Of a stretch of DNA of 64,000 nt, positions 49,141 to 61,900 are shown in pieces. The notes under the pieces were generated by a model. It was not told the DNA's origin and made no database searches. It worked only from the letters and a program-made list of their open reading frames with translations. The position numbers and the translations under genes are program-made. Position 1 is the stretch's first letter; each line of letters begins with the position of its first letter. This DNA comes from Artemisia argyi (taxonomy: Eukaryota > Streptophyta > Magnoliopsida > Asterales > Asteraceae), in NCBI GenBank assembly GCA_030686995.1, contig CM060709.1:300963357-301027356 (forward strand), written 5' to 3'.

Positions 49141-49188
49141 CTCCTGGCGCGTTGCCCGCGCGTCAACGCGCGGGTGACGCGCCAGGAG
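49141..49188. repeat. GC-rich 48-bp near-perfect palindrome
   Basis: The arms CTCCTGGCGCGT-TG-CCCGCGCGT and their inverse give 21 paired bases, with a two-base mismatch and a central CA. It is CpG-dense in an AT-rich region. Confidence 0.85.
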
Positions 49189-50577
49189 TCTGTATGGTTC
49201 GGGGCAAATTTTGAAAGTCGGCTTTCCCCTTACCCGACAAATGTGGATCTTTCAATACATGTATGAATATGTTATGTGCTTAATTGAGAACACTCGAAAC
49301 AATTTTTGAGACTTGAGAGATCCTACTTTTAAAACACCCATTTACGGGAAAACACCAACACATGTTTTCTAACTATCGCCTCTAGCCAAGGCTTTTCTAA
49401 ACTTAGGGAGCTTGTATATTTCACATAACATTGTGTTGAAGCATCCATATGCTCATATCTCGTGCTTACGTCTTCTCTAATTACGTAACGGGTTTACTCC
49501 CTTATTGAAACTAAGTCAAAGGTCACTTTACGTAAACTCATCCTTTCCCACTTGGGTTATGCTTTACATCAAGGCAAAGCACTTAACTTGTTTGAACCAA
49601 GGTATTAGTTGAGAACGTCGAGTCGTGGAAAGTCATGAGATATGAAACTATGGATTCTCGATGTTGTGTTACTTGAACTTATAAGTAACCTATGATTTTC
49701 TCAACTTATAATCTTAATTGTCTAAACCTTTTCTTCTTAATGACAATTAGATCATGCCTTAATCCTCTCTTAATCCCATTTATGCATAAGACAAAACCAA
49801 TCATATCCAAATCAAATATTCTCTTACACAATCGCTTACACCCTTACATATTCCCTTACACACTACATCCTAACCATCCATTCCCTTACAATACATCCCA
49901 ACCCTTCATTTTCAACACATGCCAATTGTTGGAAACCCTAATATGGCTCCTCTCATACTAGCCATTGATTTCAAATTACAACAAATCACAACCATCCATC
50001 CAACCCCTCATCTCTATATCATCACATGGGTTTCATCCTAGCCATTCAATTCAAACTAAACTCATCTCAACCATCCATCCAATCTCTCCTAGCTATACCA
50101 CCACATGGCTTTGATCTCATCCATCCAATTCAAATGAAATCATCTCAACCCTTCATTTCTCCTTTCCCCCCAAGCATAGCATATTCCTTGGAATATCATC
50201 TTCAACCCTAACCTAGGCATACTTGATCTTAGCCATCCGTTTCTAATGAGATCATCTCATCCATCCACATTCTCCATATTCCAAATTGTTTGAAAAACCA
50301 AGGGAGGCTCCTTTTGATCCTAGCCACCCAATTTAAACCATTTCATCTCAACCCTCCATCGCATTCTTCCCCCAAGCATTGGAATATTCCTTGGCATATT
50401 CTCTATCTTTTCTATGCTATATGAGGAGATACACTTCTACCCCTTCCAAATTACCCAATCTACACTTTAAACCCTTGGTAATTTGGTTTCTCTTTAAGCA
50501 CTTGACAAATGATTTCCAAATTGGCTATTTGAAAGGCAATATTGTGTTACATATGGTAAATAACCCAACGCCTCGAC

Positions 50578-51116
50578 TTAGGAAGTTAGGTCTCGCCGTT
50601 TAACTAGTAAGCAATTTATCATTGTTAAGTTTTGAAAGGCATTATTGTGTTACATTTCTAAGGAGTCAAGGTCTAATCAATAATAGGAATAAAAGGGTAG
50701 TGTCAACTAGTAAGGTTTTAGAATTGATTCATGTGAATTTGTATGGTCTATCTCCGATCCAAAGTTATAGAGGAAACTTCTATACTTTAATGATCATAGA
50801 TGATTATTCAAATTACACTTGGATATTATTCTTAGAAAACAAGGATGAAGTTTTAAATAAATTCAACATTTTGAGAAAGAAACTTGAAAACCTACTTGAT
50901 TGTTCAATTGTTTCAATTAAAACAAATCATAGTAGCGATTTTGATAAAATGCAATTTGGAACCTTCTGTGAATAACATGGAATATCTTATAACTTATCGG
51001 GCCCGTTCACTTCTCAATCGCATGAGATTGTTGAAAGAACACATCATAAGTTAAGAAAGATGAGTCGTCCAATACTTGAAGAGCAATCCATTCAACAAAA
51101 GTTTTGGTGTCATGCC
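50578..51116 (+). pseudogene. Copia pol fragment, integrase domain
   Basis: The N-terminal integrase region of a Copia polyprotein, the enzyme that inserts the cDNA. Visible blocks are VLELIHVNLYG, GNFYTLMIIDDYS, YTWILFLENKDEVL, CSIVSIKTNHSSDF, FGTFCE, ISYNLSGPFTSQS and IVERTHHKLRKMS. In the family, the first two catalytic acids are in HVDLYG and TDHGSDF. Here both are asparagine (HVNLYG, TNHSSDF), while the third (VER) remains. A stop follows FGTFCE at about 50974. There is no reverse transcriptase or RNase H because the Gypsy LTR interrupts at 51117. Confidence 0.85.
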
Positions 51117-51289
51117 TGATGAGTGTGTAAATACTCATCATTTTTACCTTTTTTGAGCTGCCAAAACATCTAAAAACACTCAAATATGCATCAATATAGT
51201 GAAAATATTCCAGGAATGTGTTTTATATGTTTCAGATGCAAAATAATCAAAAACAGATGAAAAATAAACAAAGTTTGCATATTTGGCAG

Positions 51290-51690
51290 TTTCAGTCCCT
51301 CATTGTTCAAAAAGTTGTCAAATCTAGTCCCTGGTTGTTCTAAAAACTTGAAAATGTCACCAAAGGTCCTTTTAAATCAAAAAGTTACATAATTAGTCCT
51401 TTGGTGCAAAGTTTCATAAAATGTCAAGTTTAGTCCCTGAACTTTGAAAATTGTCAAAAATGGTCCCTGGGATATTAAAACTTTGAGAAAAACAAATTTT
51501 GTCCTTGTACTTCTCATATATGGCAGGATTGGTCCTTGTTTGCAAAGTTTGGTGAAATTACAGATTTGGTCCCTGGAGTTTAAAAGTATGGCAATTTTAG
51601 TCCCTAGAAAAGTCAACAGTGGAAATTATCATCATGGTCCTTGAAATATTGAAGTTTGGCAGAAAATACCCTTGTGATATAATTTAGAAG
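51290..51690. repeat. Degenerate minisatellite around a TGGTCCCTG motif
   Basis: About seven loosely repeated units of 50-60 bp carry TTTGGTCCCTGG or TTTAGTCCCT with AAAATTGTCAAA-type spacers. They lie in the U3 part of the Gypsy LTR. Confidence 0.65.
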
Positions 51691-52193
51691 AATGCCAAAA
51701 CACACCCCCAAACTTTTCAGAAATTACAAAATTGGTCCTTGTGATACTTCTAACCAAACCGGACCCTTAATACTTATTCCATCCAAACCAAGTCCAATCC
51801 AAACTCACCCCAGCCCACTCCCTTTATTTTGGCCCAACTCCGACACCAGCCTAAACACCCTTTGTAATATTATCAGGGACAATGTTTGACCCTGAGGTCA
51901 AACAAGTCAAACAACCACCACCCAGCCATCTCCTTCCCTCCCTTCCTCATAACCTGCCAAACTCCACCACCCCCCACTTGCCTACAACACCATCACATCC
52001 CCACCATTTGCACCTAACAATACAACCACATTAAATGCTCCCCTCCCCTTTGCAAGCAATCAGAAGCAAATTGGTATCAAACCAATTTTGGCGCCAAAAC
52101 ACGTGGCTGATGATTAGAGGTCCCTCATTGACCCAATGGCTCAGAAATAAGTGGGATATGCTCATAAGGTGATCACAAACCCTAATCCAGGCC

Positions 52194-52201
52194 TATAAAT
52201 A
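52194..52201 (+). promoter_or_regulatory. TATA box of the Gypsy LTR
   Basis: TATAAATA within CCAGGCCTATAAATAGAAG, about 1.08 kb into the LTR, is a standard retrotransposon core promoter shape. Transcription would run rightwards. Confidence 0.6.
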
Positions 52202-52483
52202 GAAGAGAAGATCAAGTGAAGACTAGTTAGTCACTTAGCTTAATTTTTAGGTCGTATAATTGTAATTTCAAATTCTAGTTTCTAGTGTTATTCAAAAAAG
52301 CTTGTACTTTGTTTTAGTGTTGTAACTTCAGCTTTTCTTAATCAAAATTCCAAGTTTCATTCAATCTTTCAGTTTCAATATTTAAATTTGCAATTTCGTT
52401 TTTGAGCTTAATTATGGTCTAAATTGGTATCTACTGTTTCATAAGCTCATTTAGATAGTATAAGTCATTAACTAAACATAAAG

Positions 52484-52488
<5 letters not shown>

Positions 52489-52575
<87 letters not shown>
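52489..52575. repeat. (TA)n microsatellite
   Basis: About 43 TA units within the Gypsy LTR. Confidence 0.95.
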
Positions 52576-52579
<4 letters not shown>

Positions 52580-52747
52580 AAAAATCAGAACCAAAGAACC
52601 ACAACACAGGGTACCTATGCAATTGAGTGGAAAGCTAATGGAAGTTGCCTGCAATGGAGGGGCAAGAAGGACTTAAACCTAGCTTGTTTACAAGCTAGGA
52701 GCTTGTAACTGCCCATATGGGAGCCCTTGTTTAGCTAGGGTCTCAAG

Positions 52748-53371
52748 TAGGGCTGCAATCGAGTCGAGTCGAGCTCAAGCTCAACAAGGCTTGAGCTTGG
52801 CTTGAAAGAAAAACACTAGGCTTGAGCTTGGCTTGATAGCTTGTCAAGCTTTCATCATCCAGGCTTGAGCTTGGCTTGAGTAGGTTCGAGCAAAGCTTGA
52901 GCTTGGCTTGAAAAGCTTGAATGAATACAAAAATATTGTATTCAATAGCTAAACTCAACAATAGATATATGTATGAAGTAAAACAAGCTAAAACCATATT
53001 TGAAAACCAAATTAGATTGATTTAACACTAATAAAACCAAGAACAACATTCTCGTACCCAAGTCGAACATCAAAATGAAACATAAGCCAAAGTACTAATT
53101 AAGGTTCAAATGTCTAAAACATATCAACAAAATATATATCGTGAGGCTTCATAAGGTTCACATATCAACAAAATATATGAAAATATCTATATTAAAGCTT
53201 GATAAAAGCTTGATACGAGCTCGAGCCAAGCTATCCAAAGCTTGAGCTTGGCTTGTTAAATATTTCGAGCTAATTTTTGGGCTTGAGCTTGATAAAAGCT
53301 TGACTCAATCGAGCCAAACTCGAGCTCGAGCTCGAGATGCTTGATAATAGCTTGACTTGATTGCAGCCCTA
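52748..53371. mobile_element. hAT MITE, 624 bp, rich in CTTGAGC repeats
   Basis: Both ends read inward as TAGGGCTGCAATC(A/G)AGTC. A perfect 8-bp duplication, GTCTCAAG, flanks it (52740-52747 and 53372-53379), which defines a hAT insertion. Inside, AGGCTTGAGCTTGGCTTG-type units repeat many times on both flanks. The ORF at 52743-52997 is a translation of these repeats. It sits inside the Gypsy LTR, so it is younger than that LTR. Confidence 0.9.
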
Positions 53372-53379
53372 GTCTCAAG

Positions 53380-55853
53380 TGAGTTCAATATTTCAATTTT
53401 TCTTTGATTATTAATTCAGTATTGTAGCATAGCTTATTTTCTGCTTAATTGTATTCATTTTGGCTTATTTGTTCAATAGCAATAATATTACTTAAAATCA
53501 GTAGGTTGTTTGTTGATTTTCATAGTTGTTTAAAATTCATAGTTTGACAGTTAAATTAGTCCACTTAGTAATCTTCGGTATTTGTTGTTAAATCTAGTGA
53601 ACCTGTGTTTGATTTAGCTTAACTTAGCTTAAGTTAACTTCTGGAACCAAGTTTGTGGTCTAAAACTTTGGATCTCTTTGAAACCTACAAAATCAGTTCT
53701 TAAAAGGAGTGTTTGGATCAGTAAAATACTTGGTGTTGTAGTGTATGTGTGGTGTTGTTTTCTGATGGTGCATGTCCCTTAGGATCATATAGAGTCAGAA
53801 CAACCATAAAAACTTGGCCTTATTTCACCAAAAGTCAAAATCACAATTCATTTGGTTTAATCTTATAACTGTGTTGGTTTTTAAGTAGCATAGGTATTAA
53901 TTTGGTTCACAATTGCAAGTTTTAGCTTTATTAAGTCTTATTATAGCTTAAGTAACTTAAATCAGTCAATAAATCAAGATCAAATCTCATCAAAGTCAAC
54001 TTTTAGCAAAAACTCAAAAAGTCAAAAAGTACCTTTGTTTAAGAAAACCAAATCTTGGAGGAATTTTTTAGATTTTTGTGTTAACTTTGAGAGCTTGGCC
54101 TTTTCAAAAGTTGAAGTTTGCCACCTAATGTTCAAAAGCCCATAGTCAGCTTATTTTTAGGATTTTTCTATAAGCTTGTGCATTAGCTTATTTTGACCTG
54201 CAGGGCAAGTGCATGCCCTGTGCAAAGGTTTTGACCAATTTTCCCAAGAGCTTTGTGACTTACCAAGTAGGACCCACCTTCTGCTTATTGGCTTTTTGGA
54301 AAGCCTAGTAGCTCCTTTTGATAAATCAGGGCTTGTTTCTCCTTTGTGAGCTTATTTGATAAGGCTGCAAGCCCCATCAAGTTTAGCCATCTTTTGAGTA
54401 TACACTGAGTACTCAGTGTGAGACCCCAACTTCTATAGCCACCCTAGTGTTCATTAGTAAGCCATAGGACTGGCTTATTGGCTTATTTTGTAGCTTACCA
54501 GTCCCTTTTTAAGTTTCAAGTTTAATTTTGGACCCCTAAGCTCTTCTGTGGACCCCACAGAGGTCCAAAACCACCCATTTCAGGCCTGTTTTGGCCTAAT
54601 AGCCACATAAGTACTTATTTGAAGTTCATAGCTTATTCAGTGTGCTTATTTGTTCTAATTTGCTTATTTCTTGTTAATAATCATCTGTGCATGCTTAGTT
54701 TGCCATTTCCTTGCTTTTTCACACATTGCTTAAGTCCTAATAAGCTTTAAGCCAACTGTTTGGATGCACACAGCTTATTTTTAAGCTAAAACAAAAGTTG
54801 TTTTGTAAAAGTTTCTTATTTTTATCTTATTTTCATCTGTCAAAAAGAAAAACCAAGAAAAACCAAGTTTAAAATTAGTGATAGCTTCTATTTAATAGAT
54901 TCTATCTTTTTTAATTTTCTTTTTAGCTTTTAAATAAGCACTTCACCATTTTTATAATTTTCTTATTTACCTGTCACCTTTAAGTATTTGTAATAATTTT
55001 CTTAGATTTTTCTTAATCAGTTTACTAATTATTAGAATTAAAAATAATTTAAATAATTAATTAGGTAATATTAGTAATTAAATAGTTTTCTTAAATTTTA
55101 ATTAACAACAGTAGGATTTTATATTTTTCCTAGGTTTTATAAATTAGTTAAGACTTTTAGAAAATATATTTTTAAATTCTACTGTTCATTTTCCAATTTT
55201 CTTATTTAATTTAGTTAAATTGGGGTTAAATTAATAATTAAGCAAATAATTAGTAAAATAGTCTAAATATAATTTTTAGAAAATTTCTATATTTTTATAG
55301 TATTTCTGTGATGGTTAATTAGTTTTATAAATTTTTCTATAATTTTCTAAGTCATTTAGGTATTATTAGTAATTTAAAATAATTTAGTTAGTTTAATTAA
55401 TATAATTAGTTTTTAATTAATAGAAAACTCATAAAAAGACAAAAATATTTCTTTTTATTTTTTATACTTTCTTCAAGTTCTTTTTAATTTTAGAAATTAG
55501 TTTTGCAAATTTTTAGGTTAATTTGTAATCTTTATCATTTTTAGTTTAATTTAAATTAGATTTTAAATAGTTTTAATTAATTAAGTAATATTTAAATATT
55601 AAAATAATCAATTTAATAATTACATTTTCATTTTTAAATTTTCTTTTCATTTTAAGTTATAAAAAGTTTCACTTGCACCCCCTGTAGTTTGTAATTGTTC
55701 AAAACCCACTTTTCTGTCTGTAATATGAATCTCAAATTGTGAATTTGTAAATATATCTGTATATTTGTTATATATTATATCATTGTGCAAATACCAAATA
55801 TCAATAGCATAATCAATTCCCAATCATCTTGGCTACTGTCCTCAGTGCCACTC
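53380..55853. other. Non-coding body of the Gypsy LTR
   Basis: No ORF of note. The stretch 54860-55650 is extremely A/T-rich (TTAATTAG and TTAAATAATT motifs). It continues at 63642 after the nested element. Confidence 0.6.
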
Positions 55854-56180
55854 TGTAATCACCGTAGAACAACCTTATCACTTGTGAATCTAGGCTAGAT
55901 CTAGAGAGAGAAAGTAAGTAGAGAGAGAGAGTGAAAGGGAACTCCTAGTGTGTGAAATAATAACCTTGTTATGACTAAGAGAACCAACCTCTAAATGAGG
56001 CCTTACATGGGTATTTATACTTGTAGTCTAGGGCTTTACATATCTTTGACCATATTACATAACTAGCCCTTAGACTTTATACAAGCATGAATAATACACA
56101 TAAACTTAATAAACTAGCATTTACTAACTATTACATGAATATATTTAACTAACTATTGATCGTCACTTTTAATCCTAACA
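55854..56180 (-). repeat. 3' LTR of the Gag-only element
   Basis: 327 bp. TATAAATA in the minus sense lies at 56019-56012. It lacks 12 bases (GGACTCAATAAT on the plus strand) that the other LTR has near its start. Confidence 0.92.
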
Positions 56181-56290
56181 ATCTCCCCCTAAGGGACGAT
56201 CATTGAGATCTCACTTTGATTTCATAAATGATCAACACTTCTAATTCTAACAATCTCCCCCTAAGGGTGATCATTGAGATCTCTCTTTTG
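56176..56290. repeat. 72-bp imperfect duplication of polypurine tract and LTR edge
   Basis: TAACAATCTCCCCCTAAGGG occurs at 56176 and again at 56248, each followed by a GATCATTGAGATCTC block. The outer copy thus has a polypurine tract and an LTR-start-like TGTTAGAATTAG. Confidence 0.8.
56181..56190 (-). other. Polypurine tract
   Basis: AGGGGGAGAT (minus) directly precedes the 3' LTR and would prime plus-strand DNA synthesis. A second copy lies at 56262-56253. Confidence 0.75.
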
Positions 56291-58963
56291 TGACTTTGAT
56301 CTTTGATCTTTGAAGCTTGTTCTCTTGAACTTTGAGTCCTTGTGTAATAGTTTTGCTAGTTTCTTTGTTCCAATCATGCTTTGTGATCTTTCTTGCCTTT
56401 GATCAACATCTTTACTCTGTTGTCTTTACGTCTTTTCCAACATGCTCATACTTTGTTTGGCTTTGAATCTTTATTAAGTTCTCTTCTCTTTGACTTTAAT
56501 CATTGTTTCTTTAGTTTGAAGATTCTTTGACTTTGACTTAGAAACGTTCTGAACTTTGCTTTGCTTTGATCTTTGAAGAGAGCTTTGCAGGGTATAAGCA
56601 TGTGGATTTTTGAGTGATGGTAACGGTCTTTCTCCAAGGAACATTTATGAGTACCTGCATAAAACAGTTAGCAATAAATCAACCGGTACTTACAGGTTCG
56701 GGATTAGAGATCGTCAACAGCATAGTGTGAAGACTCCTTCTAACCCTTACCAAGGCCGTTCCTAAACCAGATACCCTTGAAAGGGCTTACTAGATCCACT
56801 GAAGTACATCAATGATTCAGGTGAGTTGCTGGAGATCACCCCACAACTGTAGACCATTTGAGACATAGTAACCATCATGATAGATAAGGCAAGATCCGTA
56901 GATCTCATATAGACTTTTACAACTTGTGTCCTTTTTGGCGAACACAAGTGTATTCATAGGAAAGTGTATCCTAAGAGATCTTTTGATGTATCTTATGGCT
57001 CTAGACTCGATAAGTGCATAATTTGGTTTCCTATGCAGAGACTAGGGAGGGGTCTCCTGCTTCAATATCAACCATCTCTAAGAGATAAGTCGATAGATTA
57101 CACCGGTTCCCCGTGAGAATGAAACAAGCTCTTTTGAGAGAACTTGAGTAGCTAGAAGGTTAAGTGCAGTGCGTCACTGGGTCCATGACGTCTTGTCTTC
57201 AATACCAGTGTCACCTTAGTAACAACCAGTAGCATATGAGTTGAACCCGGTGTCTGCCCTAAGGTTGAAGATATGGAGGGCTATTTCTTTTCACCCTTTC
57301 ATTTGCTTTTCTTTTTAATTCTTCAACCCCTTCTTTCTCCTTTCATTCTTTTCTCCTTTTTTCAAATCATACCTAAGGACTTCTAATTCTAATCTATTGG
57401 AATTGTCCTTGGGTAGATCCCTCCGGCTCTGGCGGATCATAGGACGGTTTTTCCTAACCTTAATCACCTTATAACTCCATGACTATCCTATAATTGCCAT
57501 GAAACCATTTATGAAAATCTCTCAAAGTGTTTATGATAAAAAAACATACTTTGTTAACACTTCGAGAGTTTTGCATTCCATTTGAAGGACTCCCCCTTCA
57601 CATGTGCTCATGTATATTTTTAGGAAATTTGCGCATGCGGGAGGAGTTTGCACTTTTGAATTGATCTACTTTCAATGAACACAACCGATTCGAGACACGC
57701 TTACATCACTAGTTAGACTAGCTTGAAGTTATTACCCGGCCTGGTCAAGTCCACAGAAAGTTTCTCGAAACGGTACATTTCTACTAAGACAAATCCTTTT
57801 CGAGACACGCTTACGTGGCTAGTTAAAGAGTTCCATTGTCAGCTTTTAGGTGACAGCTAGCTCTAGTAACTAACTTGATGTTATTACCCGTCGAGGATAA
57901 GTCTTTTCGATTACTAACTTTTGTTGTTTCGTCAATTCTTGGGTCATTTCTGAGTCGAGCTCTTTTGAGATTCAAGACGATCACATTTTAATCACGTCTT
58001 CTCCCCCTCAAAAAATAGCATATCCATGGTATTTTTTATAACAATTGATTAAAACCTTTTCTATTTGGATAGCTTATGGGAGAAACGGATGTTTGTTAAT
58101 TCCGTATTTGTTTCCTTTAAGCATGATCTTTTTGGAACAACTTTATATTACTCCCCCTCAAAAATAGAACATTTTGATTAAGTTAAACTTTTAAGGATTT
58201 GAGGGAGTAATATCTTGAGCTACATCATGAAAAGTTTTGAAAACCTTTTGATACATTATTCAAAATTTTGCTCAAAAATTAAGAAGACTTTGATAAGCTT
58301 TTTGGTGAGAAGTTTTTTTTTTTTCTTTTAGGATTGTCGCACATAAATGTACAACAGAGTCCTTTCTTTGAAAATCGCGGGTTATACACTGTTATGTGTG
58401 CATAAGCCATTATGTTTTTAGGATAAGTGCTCGGAAAATATTTAAAACCTTTGTTTAAACTTAAGCGCTTTCCTTTCTTTGCAGAACGAGTCCTTAGCTG
58501 AAATACTAAGAAGTCATTGTGTTGAAGTCCGAGTTCTTAGCAAAAGTACTAAGAAGTCATTGTGTTGAAGTCCGAGTTCTTAGCAGAAGTACTAAGAAGT
58601 CATCATGATTTTGGATTAGACAACAACTTTTGGAACCCATTTAAGCACAGCGCCAATGGATTTACCATAATTTGAAATCTATTTGAAAGTTGTGTCAATC
58701 CGAGACAAAGAAGTTGAATTCCAACGAGGACTGAAAACTGGTGTTTCATTTTGAAATAAAGCTCGTGGAATCAACGGTGATTTAAAACTCTTTTACTTTT
58801 GAAAGTTGTTTGAGAAACTCGGTGTCTCTCTTGGAGTTCTAAAACTTGAAGAAGAAGTTCTCCATCCATTGTTGAAACTCGGTGTTTCATTTCGAAAATT
58901 CGTTTTTGAGATGAATGGAAACCTTCCAGAATTGGGATTTTTCAAAGCATAGCCATTCCTTTA
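56291..58963 (-). other. Non-coding 3' region of the Gag-only element
   Basis: About 2.7 kb between the Gag-like ORF and the 3' LTR, where an autonomous Copia element would have pol. I see no ORF over about 60 codons with retroelement motifs. A 43-bp unit is repeated three times at 58505-58633. Confidence 0.6.
58505..58633. repeat. 43-bp tandem repeat, about three units
   Basis: Units begin ACTAAGAAGTCATTGTGTTG at 58505 and 58548 and ACTAAGAAGTCATCATG at 58591. They contain GTCCGAGTTCTTAGCA. Confidence 0.85.
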
Positions 58964-61900
58964 TTATAGCGGAAGCATTTCAGAGTATGAATAATTCAAA
59001 TGTTTTGAACGGCTTTGCTTTGGTTTCCACACTGGCTTTACCGGAGTAAAACGAGAGTATGGAGTTTGAAAACCTTGATTCTTTTCTTTATGAGCACTTG
59101 CATTTGAAACCTTTTGAGGAGTAAATGTTTCAGAAAAATTAGGTCTCTTTGAAAATTTCCTTCCTTTTTGTAAAGAATAGGTTGTGAACTGAGAAACCTT
59201 TTTCGAAAACGGTTTGGAAGATTCACTCGTGTAAACCTTCTCCGAAACACTTACTTGTGGTTTAGACTCGTTTGAAACTTGAGATTTTCCTTTTGACCGG
59301 TTAAGAACATCAAACTTCGCTTTTAATGCATTGTATGACATTCTCAAATCATTGTATTCTTTTTGAAGAGAAAGATGATCTAATGATGCCAGTTTTTCTT
59401 GCAAAGAAGCATTTTGATTTTCAAGATGTGCAAAATATTTTTCATATTTATCTGTTTCGATTGAAAAATCATTTTTGGCATCACCAAAATCCTTGGTTTG
59501 TTGTGCAATTGTTTTTTCCAATTCAACAATTTTCTTTTGAAGCACAGACTTTTCTTTTTCAAAAAGATGATTTGGTGTGATCTGAGAGTCAGATTTGTTT
59601 AAAGTTTGATTCTGAACTCTTGACCGCTTGATTGAATCAAACAAGTTTTTGTAAGTCTGTTTCAAATGCTCATTTTCTTTTTGTAATGATGCCACAGCAT
59701 GTTCCAATTCAAGATTTTTTGTATCAAATTCGTCAAAATCAAACTTGATATTGGTATCATCACATTTTTCTTCAAAAATCTTTTCTTTTTCTTTAAGCAC
59801 TGATGTCAAAGAGTTTTCAGAAGACATTTTCTCATTCTTCTCTTGCAGTTTAAGTTGGAAAGAGATACTTTGTGCTTCGAGTATTGCAAGATGTTTCTCA
59901 AAGTGAGCAGTTCTTTTTGACAATTCTGCTTTGACATCAGTTGCTTCTTGTGAAAGCTCGGTGATTTTCTTTTTGAGACAAAGATTTTCAGATTTCAAAG
60001 AAGTTGTTTGTTCAAAATTCTCATTCACTTTCTCATGGCAAACAGATTTTGATTTGAAAGACTCTATTTGATTTGTGAAAAAATCCTTTTGAATGTCAAG
60101 TATTAAGCATTTTTCATCAAATTCGTCTTCAAGAGAATGAACGTACTTTAAATCTTCTCTCATTTCAGTGACAAGATGTTTTTCAAATTACTCAAAACTT
60201 AAGTTGAGATTTTTCACATGAGGTTCAATCTCATCTTTCAAAATCTTTTGGACTTCAATCTTAAGGCGTACATCTGATGAAATAGGATTAGAGAAAACGT
60301 TGTTATCGATGTTTACTTGCTTAAACCAAATGACCTTTAACGTATGCTCAATGTGATGTTTAAGACTACAAAATTGTTTCCTTGCTTTATTTTGCCATAA
60401 CGTAGCATCATAAGTCGCAAGTTGAGCTTCTTTGAAAAATCTTTTCACATTTGTGTCTTTTCTTTTGAAAGGTGCTTTTGGAAAATCTGTCAATTGTGTA
60501 CAACCATACACAAAGCCATGGTACGAGAGAGGGTTTTTGTTTGTTTTACTTTCAAACGTTTTTCCTCTTCAGATTTTAAAATATCTTGAGACACAAACAA
60601 AAGATCATCTGACGATTCTTTTCCCATATCATTAGCGTTATACAAAATAGGTGTCAACCTTTGCACTTTGTTTAAAAAACAAGGTTTTTCATTTTCCACA
60701 TTAGCATTATTCACAAAACCAATCCCAGATGTTTGTTTCTCAACCTCCTCATCTTTAGTAGGCAGCATGTTGATAGTCTGAGAAGTCTGTCCCAATTTTT
60801 GAAGTTTGTTTTCAAGATCGTTTGTTCGTTTCAAAAACTCTTTGTTTTCATTCTCAAGTTTTGTGTTTACAATCTCAAAATTTGATGTGGTTTTCTGAAG
60901 CTTTGAATTTTCACTATCTAAATCATTGTTCTCTTTTAAAAGCGCTTGAACCTTTCTGTTGTTAACAACCATTTGAGTATCCAGATTTTGAATGGAACAT
61001 TTTTCACGAAGAACAACTTCTCTATAACCAACTTCAAGTTCTTCATTTCTTTTTAAAAGTGGTTTGACAGACTCTCCATACATTTCAAACTTTTGAGCTT
61101 GAGATTTAAGATTTAAGTTTTCAATTTCGAGTTCAGTTTTTCTTTTTGTTACATTTTGAAAACCTTTTTCCATTTCTTTAAATCTCTCAAGCTCTTTTGT
61201 CAATAAGACATTCGTTTGCTTAGCTTTGCGATTGTCCTCTTTGCACTTTTCAAGTTCATGTTTGAAATTATTGATTAATGAAGCAAATAAGGCACGATCT
61301 TGTTCATAAGAAGATCCATCATGGGCAGGCTCACCTCTATTAGGATCCATATCTGGAGTATCAAAAGTGATATTACTATCATTTTGTTCCACCACATAAG
61401 TGTCACTAATAGACTCAGGATGCGCATGATGTGTCTGATCATGAACAAACATATTCTCAAATATATCAACATTATCATGAGCATGTGAATGTTGTACCGT
61501 AGCCAATATCTCTGTGTCTGATGAAGGTCTGATATGATCATCTTCGGTGTCCCAAACAGCTTCATTCCTTTGTGTACCATCAGTATCTGAATCATAGCTA
61601 GGACTGCTGCTTTCAACCTGCTGTTCTGAAGATGAATCACTTCCTGTGAAAACCAAACTATCATCTGATGCATCACCCACATTAACCGTTTCCTCTTCTG
61701 TTTGAAAATCTTTCTCTGTCTCTTTCTCAATCACCTCTATTTCCTTTAACTGCATCTCTCTTTCAATTAGCTCTCTTTCTTTTAACTGCATATCCTTTTC
61801 AATCTGCTCTCTTTCCCGTTTCAGCTTCTCAATTTCATTTAACTCAGCTTCCTCAGCATCAAGTATCTTTTCGAGTTCCCCCATGTCATTTATGCATTTA

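Larger units (their letters stand above)
49032..51116 (+). mobile_element. Copia-type LTR retrotransposon fragment
   Basis: It starts TGTTGAGGCAACATG, an LTR-like 5' end, right after the (AAT)n tract. The next 1.5 kb (49200-50500) is non-coding. It holds a GC-rich palindrome (49141-49188) and, from about 49850, loosely repeated 80-100 bp units built on CATCTCAACCATCCATCC and CTAGCCATTCAATTC. From about 50578 to 51116 it has Copia integrase coding. The pol gene is cut at 51117 by the Gypsy-type LTR. The LTR's right end was not found. Confidence 0.6.

Noticed and set aside
49692..50603. Plus-strand ORFs rich in Pro/His/Ser
   Set aside because: They track loosely repeated 80-100 bp units of a Copia LTR-like region.
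52743..52997. 84-aa minus-strand ORF with repeated QAKLKP
   Set aside because: Translation of the CTTGAGC-type repeats of a hAT MITE.
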